The notes under the pieces were generated by a model. It saw only the letters and a list, made by a program, of their open reading frames with translations. It was not told the DNA's origin and did no database searches. The position numbers and the translations under genes are program-made. DNA of 64,000 nucleotides from positions 4,462,033 to 4,526,032 of the forward strand of contig CM076260.1 in the NCBI GenBank assembly GCA_038380795.1, written 5' to 3'. Positions 54,001-64,000 of the stretch are shown piece after piece; positions within the stretch are counted from its first letter, which is position 1, and each line of letters starts with the position of its first letter. The stretch is from Pyrocephalus nanus. Taxonomy: Eukaryota > Chordata > Aves > Passeriformes > Tyrannidae.

Positions 54001-57000
54001 CCCAGAAGGAGTTAAGGTTAGAGATGGCAGCATGAAGGACAAAACTCTTGACAGTCTTCAGTTGTAGATGGCAGGGTCATCAATGCATTTCTGTGGTTCA
54101 CTCCCCTTTACAGGCCACAAGAACTCTGTTCCAGTTCTCATCAACTCATAAAACTCTCCCATTACTCCACATATCTGACATGAAATGATACTAAAGGAGG
54201 AATGTGTGCACAGAGAACCAAATCTTAGGGCAGAGGCTGGGAGTGAGAATGTTCCTCCTGCTCTGCCAGACTTACCTCCTAAGCTTAGTCAAGACATGAA
54301 CTGATTGTACTCAGTGTGAGTAACACCTTGCTCTACAAAAATAGGTGTGTGGTTATCACTGTGCCTACTTCATGATTAATTTGCTAATAAATCCAAGTAT
54401 CAGGATGTGGTCTTTTTGAGTCAGTGTGTCAGGGCTTGGGACAAGGAGTAAGTTGAGGGTCCTACTTAAAATGTCTTGAGATTGGTGGTGAGAAAGGTGT
54501 AATTTACACAGAGCTGAGCAATGGGCTGAAATACAACAGGATCCAACTCAGACAGAACTTGGGATATGAATCAATTTTTGGAGCCCAAAAACCATGATGA
54601 CTCGTTGTCCTGGCCACAGAACTTTGGATACTTTTCTGTAGTGTTTTGGTGGTTCTGACATTGAATAAACACTTCCACGACCTCTTAAAGGAAGATTTTG
54701 TTTTTCCTTTTTTTGGGTCAGATAATTTACAAGTCAAAAAGGTACAAATATAGTTGAATTTGCCACCAGTGAGCACCTACTAACTTAAAATCGTGCCCTT
54801 CCTGCAGGCAAATCTAATTCATGAATGTATTTTGAGATGGAAACACTTCCACAGAGACAAGGACTAAGAAAATAATACAAAAAAAAAAAAAAACAAAACC
54901 ATAACATAGGGACTTGGGCATGTGGACAACATGGGAATATAACTGGATGCGAATCTAGGCTGAGATTTTAACAGCAACATCAGTGAACTCATTGCTTAAA
55001 ACCACACTAAAAGTCCCAATTTCAAAGACTAAAGGCAATTTGACACCAAACTGGTCTGACAGTTCAGCAGAAAAGGCAGTAATAATAGTTTTTCTCAGAA
55101 AAAAATTGTTGAGTGCAATTAAAAACAAAAAACAGAGAGCCTGTGAATGTCAGCAGACTTGGAGCTACATTTTAAAAGAATTTTGCTTTTAAAATGTGCT
55201 ATGGGAAAAACCAGAAAGTTTGAGATGTAAATACAGGTAGCTTCTTAGTGGTAAGAATATATAGCAGTTCAATCAGGTAGAATCAGATTTATATCGAACC
55301 TTACCAAAAATATATAGGGGTCATTAAGTAAAAAAGTGGAAGTTCTGGTGCTTGAAGAGTGCTCAGATTTATTAATATTAATAGATCAAAGGGTAATCCA
55401 GGTCAAAAATAATTTGTTGCCTGCAGAGCAGAGGCTCATAGTGATTATGTAACAGCAAAAGACGTAAGTCTTGAAATAAATTATTGTTGGGACTTTTGGA
55501 CCATATCCTGAAGAGGTAAATATTTCAAATAATTCTGTATGCATAATATTTCTGATATCAGACATTTTAATTTGATGGTAATAAAATGCTTCTTTCCCCA
55601 ACAGTTTCACAGATTAATCTGTCCAACCAGTCTTTCCTCCTTCTCCAGAAGGTTGATATTCTTGGTGGAGAAAACTGAAAAACATTTTAAAAATTTTTTT
55701 CTTATATGTTTTCCCCTCCATCAAAATCTAATTTAAATTTATCCACATCTAGAAGTAGAGGTTTACAATTAAATTGTTTTACAGCAAATTTTCATGTGGC
55801 AAATCTGCATATCTGCATATTTAACACAGTCAAACTTTTTTCCCCTTTTTAATCCATCTTTTTGGGCAATAGAAAAAGCAGAATGAGTTTCCTTTTCACT
55901 TTTAATCATGGTTACCTACTTTCACACTCAAGTATTTCATGTTCTAGGACAGCACCACAATGTTTCTGCTGAAGACATCTCTGAGGATCATTCATCTGAT
56001 TTTAGCATTTCTCCAGAAGTGCTGGAGTGAAAAATTCATTCACTGAAGTTTAAGTTTTTTGAGGCACTTATCTGATCTTAGTGTTTTAAGGAGATGGAGT
56101 CCCGTGGAGATACACCTTTAATGGAGATATGCCTTAATGGAGATATACCTTTAATGCATGGATGGTGCCTGGATAGCACTAGAGTAGGTATCTAAGTTAT
56201 CTACCTACTATGAGCAAGGACAAATTTGGGCAAAAGCATAGGATTTTTTTTTTCCAGATTTCCTTATGTAAGCAAACAGGGACTCCTTATTTTCTATGGT
56301 GTTTTCCCACAGTGATGGCAATGTCCTTACTGACCTCCAGAGGAAGAGCATCGTGCCATAAGCACTATATATATATCCTTCCATATACTTGGAAGGGGAG
56401 GATGACCTGGTTAATTCAGACGGACTCCTCACATCGTGGCTGTAAACACCCTTGGATATTTGTCATAGTCCTTAGGTTTAGTCTAAGGCCGATGTTCCAA
56501 GGTGTAACTCATACTAAGTACTTCTAAAAAGCTAAAATGTAGACATGTGTATGAGAGCTTTTGTGCTGTATTGGCTTACTTTATATATATATACCTCCTC
56601 GAGGAAAGTATACCATTTCAGGGCATTCCTCATCACCCTGAGGTGAGATAAAGTGGGTATTTTAAGTGCCTTTCTCTCTCCACTGACCATAGGGAGAGGA
56701 GGATGATTAGACCATTTGTAGTGAGGTACAATGCAAAATGCCACTGTTACATTCCAACTGTTATCTGTATAGAATGAGAGGCACTTCCAGATGATCCCTC
56801 CTATGTGTCCTAAACCATGCAAGCCAAGTGGACACCTGTAGTTATTTAGTGCTGTCTCTGGGATCCTCCAGCTCCTCCTCCAGGAAAGTCCAGTTCTCCT
56901 ATAGATTTCGTGTCATATCTGACAAAACTCTGGCTGTCTTACATACCTAAAACATCACAAATGGCTCTAAACTTTTGCATGTGGACAACTATATTATTTC

Positions 57001-58449
57001 CTACCATAGAAAAAGTTGAATTGTCCCTTGGAAGAAAAGGTCTGGTTCAGCTGGTCTTACATAGAGTATAGATGGAAAACATTAGGCTCTCCCTGTAATG
57101 CCATTCCTTTCTATTTTTCTCAATAATGTGGTGTCAGAGAAAGAAGAAAAGGAATGGAATAAAGGTCTTGTTGAAGGAGTTAGAATGTGACTGGGAAAAG
57201 TCCCTTGACTCAAAGAGGCTTGAGCTCAAACTATGAGTCCCATGTTTTCTGTGTGAGGATGGGTGGTAAGTGGTAAAGCAATATTTTAAAAGCACATTAG
57301 CAAGGTTATTACCACTCAGCTGCTGTGGACTAAGCCAATCTGTCTTATTTGTCATTTTGTTTTTATTTCATTTTCAGTGACTGGATTCTGTTAGACCTCT
57401 GCACCTCAGCTGGATTTATAAAGACAATAAAGCTGCAGAAACAAGCTGCTGAGGAAAAGAAAGCATCATAAAATCAAGGCAACACAAAAGGTGACTCCAA
57501 TTGCCTGCACTGATCGTGTTGAACGGAGACCCAGGTATGGCATAGTGCTGTGGGACCAAGGGCTGAGAAAATAGGGGACAGAAGCCCGTGCTGTCATTTG
57601 AAGTGAAGTTCTCAGAGGGATCAGGGCTCTCACTGAAAACTACCAAGGTTTGTTTTTGTTTTAGTCTGCCATGCTCTTTTCACAAGAGATGCCTCAGCTG
57701 CTGCTCGAATGGCCAGGACAGATCCCCAACAGGTTCTGGCCTTATTCCAGCACAGCTTTGTTGTACATTCCCATGTGGGGTGAGCAGCCCCCAACACGGA
57801 ACAGTTCATTTGTCCCATGACCCAAGAATTCCTTTTTTTTTGCCAGGTTTCCATATTGTTTTCCCAATGGTGAGTAGATCAGGCATTTCCGATGGATCAG
57901 AGGAAGCCCTTCTTCCAATCTGTCCAGCCTGCAAGCAAAGTCAGGATGCTGGAACTGCGTGTCCCACCACCGATGCACTGACCCTAACTCTGCAGCTGGA
58001 GGAGAAAGTGCTTCAAATTTCATGTACCACCTCAGCCAAGTCCAGAAGTGCTTATAAAAAACAGTGTTAGTGTATCATTCAGAACAATCAAATACTACGT
58101 GCACAAAAAAGCAGTTTAGAGCAACATAAACTTTAAAAAAGTGACAATTTCATCACACAATTACTGTACACTGCTGTTCTTAGGGTTGAATACTTTCCTT
58201 TCTCACGCTCTCTTTCTCTCTGTTTTAATCTTTCTCGTTTTTATTTTCATTTTTTTGATTTTTTCCTTTTTTTTTCCTTTTCCCCTCCCACCCCCCCTTT
58301 TTTTTTTTTCTTTGTTTTCTTTTTTTTTTTTTTTTTTCTTTTTTTTTTGGGGATTTGGTCCACTGGAGATAAATTGCCCTCAATGATATATATATTTAAA
58401 AAAAATATCAGCAGCAAGACTCTCTCGAAATAGATTCTGTTTGATGTAG
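51021..58449. other. Intergenic spacer and probable TFAP2D 3' UTR
   Basis: AT-rich unique sequence without recognisable genes. The right part, at least 58138-58449, directly follows the TFAP2D stop in transcript sense and should be 3' UTR. A minus-strand AATAAA (58245-58240) is one candidate signal; T/C-rich tracts lie at 58196-58349. The 3' end of the transcript cannot be fixed. Confidence 0.5.
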
Positions 58450-58669
58450 CTAGTCTGTCTTTTCTGTTTTGCCCTCTTTCACAGCAGCCTCTGAAGTTTT
58501 CCGCAGGGGGGCTTTCTCCGAGTTGGCGTGTCCTTGGCCGGATTCCGCCACTCCTCCGTTTTTGTGCGATGTGTGCTTTTCCAAGTAGTTCAGCATTTCA
58601 CTGAGAACAGTTTGGAAAGTGCTTAGGGCAGCACATATTGCAGGAGTTCCAAAACCGTGAGTGATCAAA
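58450..58669 (-). CDS. TFAP2D: Transcription factor AP-2 delta, last coding exon (partial gene)
   Basis: A 220-bp terminal exon with acceptor CCATTTGTAG (AG at 58671-58670) and TAG stop at 58452-58450. It starts with the last base of a Ser codon, then [35 protein letters not shown], and ends KEGKTEKTD, matching the C-terminus of AP-2 delta as I know it, with small differences (HTSHKN, VAESG). It encodes the end of the helix-span-helix dimerisation domain and the delta-specific tail. The protein is a nuclear transcription factor with roles in retina and midbrain. Upstream exons are not found in the 5.3 kb to the window edge, so that intron is at least 5.3 kb. Same strand as TFAP2B, stop 21.3 kb upstream of the TFAP2B start codon. 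Confidence 0.95.
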
Positions 58670-59100
58670 CTACAAATGGGAAGGAGACAGAGGAAACAAA
58701 AAAAGAAATACACACACGCACATAAATATCAATGCGCTCATGGAGGAGTTTACAGTACACTCATTTTGCTACAGTGAAATTCAAGATTTGCTCCCTAAAC
58801 TATTTATTACCTGTGGGAGAAACAGAAAAGAAAGGAGTAGAGACAAAGAGCAGACTGCATACAGCTTCAAAGGTGGGTTTTGGTAGGAGCTTCAGTTCTG
58901 AAACACCGTGGGACAGACCCTCGGCTGCTGCAGACTGACACTGGGTTGTTGACTTCAGAGAAACCAGGAGAGGATCTGTGCCCTTGGCTCTCCAGCATTG
59001 CTAATTTTCCACTCCCAGAAAGTCTGGCTACCCCTTTCTCACATAAATGAAAGGAGTTCTGTTTGGTTTATTCACACTTCTAGATCAAACTTGCTTGATT

Positions 59101-59142
59101 TGATGATCCTGGAGATGTTTTCCAACCTTTATGATTCTATAG
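59101..59142 (+). mobile_element. CR1 LINE 3'-terminal remnant, plus orientation
   Basis: Reads TGATGATCCTGGAGATG, then TTTTCCAACCTTTATGATTCTAT, the sense-strand 3' end of CR1 with one terminal octamer. About 40 bp, and the only plus-oriented copy I see. Confidence 0.7.
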
Positions 59143-59791
59143 CTCTTGAACACGACCTGACCATACACAGAGGTGCGACTGAACTGTACTAGGAAGTTCA
59201 GCAGTGCCAAGGATACAATCTCCAATCCTCAGCACAACTGGCATGGTTTGGTCATATCTGAGCTGTTAAGCTCTTGGAGTATCCAACAGAGTGAAATCTG
59301 AACTGCCTCTTGGGAATAGACTCTGGCCAGTGCTAATGCCCAAGCAATGACCACAAAATGTTTCATACAGGGCTAGTTTAGCCAGGCTGAATTTATGGAC
59401 CATCTTATCCAATTAAAAGCAAAAATAACCCAGTTCCAACAATGCTTTACTGATAGTGTTGAATTTAGTGGGATAGATTTACCCTGTTGCACCTTTCACT
59501 GAAATAAGGAGTTTTTTTCAAGATAATAGAGTTTTTATCTTTGCTGTTCCTGCACTGCAAAGTAGCTGAATTTCATTGGCGTTCTTCACTTAACAGTTAC
59601 TGAAATGGAGTATTAATGCAGTTGCCAGGCAGAGCTATTGTAGGGTAATCTCATCTCAGTTTAGAGAAGGATTTCAGTGCACACACATGTACCTGCAGTG
59701 ACTTGAGATGTTTTGGGAGTTCAGCCTGGCTTCCACCTGCATATCCAGAAGTATTCAAGTTTCCCACATGTCCTGTCTCTTGGATACTGTT

Positions 59792-60310
59792 TCTGAATGG
59801 TTTGGCTTGAAAGGTTCCTTAAAGACCATCCAGTTCCACCCCTGCCATGGGCAGGGACACTTTCCACTATCCCAGGTTGCTCCAAGCCCCGTCCAACCTG
59901 GCCTTGAACACTTCCAGGGATGGGGCAGCTGCAGCTTTTCTGGGAAACCTGTGCCAGGGCCTCACCACCCTCACAAAGAAGAATTTCTTCCCAATATCTC
60001 ATCTAACTCTGCCCTTTGGCAGTGGAAACCATTCCCCCATGTACTGTCACTCCAGGATCTTGTCCCAAGTCCCTCTCCAGCTCTCATGGACCCCTTTTAA
60101 GCACTGGAAGGGGCTCTAAGGTCTCCCTGGAGCCTTCTCTTCTCCAGGCTGAACACCCCCAGCTCTCTCAGTCTTTCCTCACAGCAGAGCTGCTCCATCT
60201 CTCTAACCATCTTGGTGGTCTCCTCTGGACTTGTTCCAACAGATTGATGTCTTTCCTGTGCTGGGGACCCCAGAGCTGGATGCATCCCTGCAGGATGTCT
60301 CACCTACCTC
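59792..60310 (-). mobile_element. CR1 LINE 3'-end fragment
   Basis: About 520 bp on the minus strand. Plus-strand words: GAATGGTTTGGCTTG, CCCTGCCATGGGCAGGGACA, CCGTCCAACCTGGCCTTGAA, TCACCACCCTCACAAAG, CTTCTCTTCTCCAGGCTGAA and CCCCAGAGCTGGATGCAT. Close in type to the copy at 40071-40523, so the two likely belong to the same subfamily. 5' truncated. Confidence 0.93.
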
Positions 60311-61860
60311 AGGATATCAGAAATTGCACTAGAGACTGTTTTTTAGGCAACTGAATTCAATCCCATTTGCCTAAATATTATGTGTACAGTATAAGATGAT
60401 CACGTAAGGGCCACAGAAACTCCAGTTTTATTACACTTCTTGCTATGGGCAACCACGTTATTCCCATTGTTAAAATGACTCATTTTGATAAGTGGTAAGT
60501 GAAAAAAAAATACAAACTTTGCCCAAATCCTCCAGATTTTTAGCTTTCATTTAGAAACATAAATGTAAAATTATTTCAAAGGTTGAAATGCCGTTGAAGC
60601 TTTTAAAAGTCATGTCATTTATTCTAATTCTGCTCAGGGAAGAAAGAAAGAAAGAGGAACAGGAGCTGATTTTTGAGTTTGTGGACAGTTTTGAGAAAGC
60701 AATACTTTCTACTGGTTTGTGTGAGGGGAAAAAAACCCCATATTACAGTGATTCTGACAAAAAAAACCAACTATTTCCCATCCCATGCTAATTATGACTT
60801 TCCCTACAGAAACTCTCTGGGTGTCTCAGGCACTACACCAGCAAACTCTGATTTAATGCAGGATTTAATTTAATTTAATTCATGTATGGGCCTGAAACAG
60901 GAACATTTCTCTTCAGTGACAACTTGTCTCCTCTGCGCTTTGGATTTTCAGTCTTTACAGCACATTTAGAAAAAAGTGCAAAAGTGGGGACCAAGGGGAA
61001 TGAGGTTTTACAGGACATAGACAACTGCCAGAATGCTGGAAGTACTCTAGGGTGACCTTTCTGTCTGTTAGATATGGGAAACCTGTTTGCTAGGAAAGTT
61101 GGTATCTTAGGGAAGACACCAAAAACATATGAATCCTAACCAAAATGAGAGTGCAATTTGGAAATATTTCCCCATTTCAGATTGGGAGTGGCACTGTCTT
61201 TTATAAAAGGTCTCTAAAAGGCTATTAACAAATAACTTGCATTTAGAATGTTTACCCATCAGTCTCCAGGCACTTCTCAAAGCAGGAATTTATGCTTATC
61301 CCCAGTTATTAATGAGAGGAAAATGATAATTAAATATTTACAAGGAGTATTTTGCAGACATCAATTAATAATTATCAAATGAAGTTTGGACTCAAAGCCT
61401 GGACTTGCAGCAATATCTGGATCTTTGTAATTTAGCATCAAAAAGAGGTAAATATACCTCAGTTTAATTTAATTTTCTTTTTAGAAATGCCTGGCACACC
61501 AGAAAAATCAAAATCATCATCACCATTATAAGTGATGTTTTTAATAGTAGTAAAAACTATACCAGAAGTAACATATAGATGAGTATTTTAAGAGCTTTCA
61601 AATCACTTTAAGAGTCAGCTGATTTCAAGATTTTGTGTTGCATTTTATCATCTTTTCTAGTCTTAAGTCCAGAGAAATGAAAATGTGATGGAGCTTACAA
61701 GATTTTTACACTGTTTGTATGATCTTCTGGGTCTTGATTTGGGGAACTAACTATACTGAGACATATAAAGAAATATTTATAATCTTGCATGCAAAAGAAA
61801 TTAGTTTCCTTATTTTAGAAGTAGGTAATACGTGAAATAATTTGTTTCCAGTAGATGCAA

Positions 61861-62094
61861 ATCATATAATCATAGAATCCTTTAGGTTGGAAAAGACCTA
61901 CAAGATAATCAACCATTAACCCAGAACTGCCAAGCCACCACTAAACCACATCCCTCAGCAACACATCTACATATTTTTGAACACTTTCAGGGATGGTAAT
62001 TTCCTCTTATCCTATCCCTTGTTCTCTGGGAGAAAAGACTGACCCCCACCTGGCTACAACCTCCTTTCAGGGATTTGTGGAGATCAATAAGGTC
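61861..62094 (-). mobile_element. CR1 LINE 3'-end fragment, internally deleted
   Basis: Begins ATCATATAATCATAGAATCC (terminal octamers), then TTAGGTTGGAAAAGACCTAC, CCACTAAACCACATCCCTCA and TTGAACACTTTCAGGGATGG. It then jumps to the CTCTTATCCTATCCCTTGTT region, so a stretch present in full copies is missing. Related to the 50719 copy. Confidence 0.85.
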
Positions 62095-64000
62095 AAGTAA
62101 ATAGTAAATTTAACAAAGGATTAAATGGAAAAAAAAACTTCCTGGTCTGTCATCATGGAGTCTTTCAATTTGTGAACAAAAGTAATAATACTGTGTTCAT
62201 TTGATAGTTCAATACACCCTGAAGAGTATAGTGGGAATACTACCTTGAAAACTTACAGGGATTGCTTCAGAAATGATCTGTAGGGGTAAGAACAATCTTT
62301 AATATCCTGAAATGCTGAACAAGACTGTGGAAAATACCAGAATGGGAGAAAATCTGATATAAAGGTATGTAAATGTAGGTACCAACTTGCAGGTATTTAC
62401 ATCAATGGTGCCTAAACTCCCATTACCAGCAAAGGGGACTTAAGAAAGTTTCTTATCTATAAGAGTCTACAGTGATTTGAGATGCCCCATGACATCTGGA
62501 GCATCTGCACAGGTTTGTTAGATAGGGTATAGGACTGAAATCCACCTGCTTTTAGGTGTTTTGACACTGGACAGGTCACCCTTGTGCATCTCAAGTTGTT
62601 TAGGCAACTGAATTGAGCCGTGGGACTTCATTCAATACAGTCAGAGAAGTCTGGGGAATGATTTAACACGTTAAATGATGTGTATCCTTTAGGATGAGCT
62701 GCACTGTCCTTCTGGCTACACTGAGGGCTCTGTTAAGCTGAATAAAAATGTGAGTTGGGTGCTATTTGAGGGGCTCTGTGGTAAAGAGATATCCATGTCA
62801 GATGAACAGGTAATAATGCAGAGGGTTTATAGGAGAACAACACCCTTTTAAGGCAGCAGTGGAATACCTGATAGCTTCTAAAAAGGCTCAGCTGTATCTT
62901 GCCCTAGATCTTCACTGACTATAAGGGAAGCTTAGACATCCAGCTTACATAAAAACAACAAGATATAGCTCCTTTATCCTGAGCAGAATCTGAAATTTCT
63001 GGTTTGAAAACTACTTCTCATATGAAAAGGATTTAATGGGGTGTGTAAAGGGTCTATCTCCTTTACAGTTAAGCCTCTTAATTACCAGTAATCATTATAT
63101 ATGGCAGCTCTTACCAACATAACATTGTATTTCTTATTAAAAAGCCAGCTCTTTTTTAGTGAAATGATGCTGTAGAGTCTCATGGCAACTCTACTTTCAG
63201 TTCCTGATGTTTCTCCACAGATGAGGATATGCAGAGCCTATTAATTTACCCATGATGCTTATTAAGAGAAATCATTCTATAGAAAATTTCTAACCATCCC
63301 TTCTTGCCAAGCTCCTGTGAGGGTGTATTTTATTAGCCTCACTTTAGGTAATGAGCATAAAAAGGCCGAGAGATATTATCTTCTACTTTATCTTACATTT
63401 CTATCAGTAATTCCCCTTGCTCTAATTTTGGTGGACTTTATTTCTCTGCAAGTTAAAGTCTTTGAAAAATCTAAGAAAGCTGGATAATTTCCCTTTGCTG
63501 ATGAAAGTAAGTTTCAAGTTGGGGAGAAAATCTGATTTTACATTTAAATCAGACATGATAGACGGAAGATTAATGGCAAAGCATTCAAATGTGTTTCCTG
63601 AAAGTCAAATTTAGCTGCCTGACTTTCCAGGCTAATTGAGCTCACATTGAAATTGGTTCATTTTTGGTGTGTTTCACACCTATGAAAGGAGTTGCTTTCA
63701 TTATAATAATTTCTTTTGGATTTATAAGTCTAAAATTAAACATGGCGGTTTCATAGTGGAGTCTTCTGGGTATTCTCAGCTTTGTAATGCATCCCATTAC
63801 AGCTCCTATAAACCAACTTTATTGTTCTAAAAGGCAAGGCTGAAATTTCTGAGTCTGGTACTGGAGAGCTGCAGGAGGAAGGCAATGAGTATCAGGCCAA
63901 CATATTATGAATCCTGATGCTTAAGGACATCCAGACCTGCAATTCTGCCCAGTGCTATGATGCAATTATGTCTGCTCATGTTTTAATGATGGCCTTACTT

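Larger units (their letters stand above)
58670..64000 (-). other. TFAP2D: TFAP2D last intron (partial, at least 5.3 kb)
   Basis: Upstream of the TFAP2D terminal exon in transcript sense. It contains three CR1 fragments (59101-59142, 59792-60310, 61861-62094) and AT-rich unique sequence. I searched by eye for the preceding TFAP2 exon (KEFTDL and HLTHF words) and did not find it. Confidence 0.7.

Noticed and set aside
57588..58070. 160-codon plus-strand frame next to TFAP2D
   Set aside because: Considered as an antisense gene, but the composition is unremarkable, no family is recognised and no splice or promoter signal supports it.
59708..60354. Open frames of 90-130 codons near 59.7-60.35 kb
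   Set aside because: Same explanation: a CR1 3' fragment in the TFAP2D intron.

Overview
The window is vertebrate genomic DNA, almost certainly from a bird. Two lines of evidence support this. First, there are degraded 3' ends of CR1 non-LTR retrotransposons, the dominant repeat of bird genomes, some still carrying the terminal ATTCTATG-type octamers. Second, it holds a spliced, intron-rich copy of the transcription factor gene TFAP2B with the end of TFAP2D 21 kb upstream, in the head-to-tail order known from other amniotes. There is nothing bacterial here: no operons, phage or CRISPR. The species cannot be named from the sequence.

The main gene is TFAP2B (AP-2 beta) on the minus strand. I could place all seven coding exons to the base from splice sites and reading phase: 37145-37065, 32001-31543, 26363-26303, 18225-18006, 15482-15364, 12748-12607 and 10527-10227. 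Joined, they give 1383 bp, or 460 residues plus stop, which is the length I know for the human protein. A second, 9-codon first exon (33279-33253) lies in intron 1 and encodes a start resembling the MLVH-type start of TFAP2A isoforms. The last coding exon of TFAP2D lies at 58669-58450, also on the minus strand; its earlier exons are beyond the window or in a part I could not resolve.

Layout: 1-6240 is intergenic sequence downstream of TFAP2B, without recognisable genes. About 6240-10226 is a probable long 3' UTR with an unresolved end. TFAP2B occupies 10227-37145. The spacer between the genes, 37146-58449, starts AT-rich and microsatellite-rich, then carries CR1 fragments and a 780 bp pentanucleotide array (42344-43125). 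From 58450 onward come the TFAP2D last exon and its upstream intron, with more CR1.

Recognisable transposable elements are confined to the right 24 kb. The TFAP2B gene and its downstream flank have none, but are rich in long poly(A)/poly(T) tracts and simple repeats. This pattern is typical of a developmental regulator whose introns are dense in cis-regulatory sequence. The two AP-2 proteins bind GC-rich palindromes as dimers, and likely share regulatory sequence across this compact locus. I found no undescribed system. The points most worth checking are the alternative first exon (or in-frame microexon), the start-codon and uORF arrangement in exon 1, the TFAP2D-specific intron, a 192-codon open frame in intron 3, and the pentanucleotide array.
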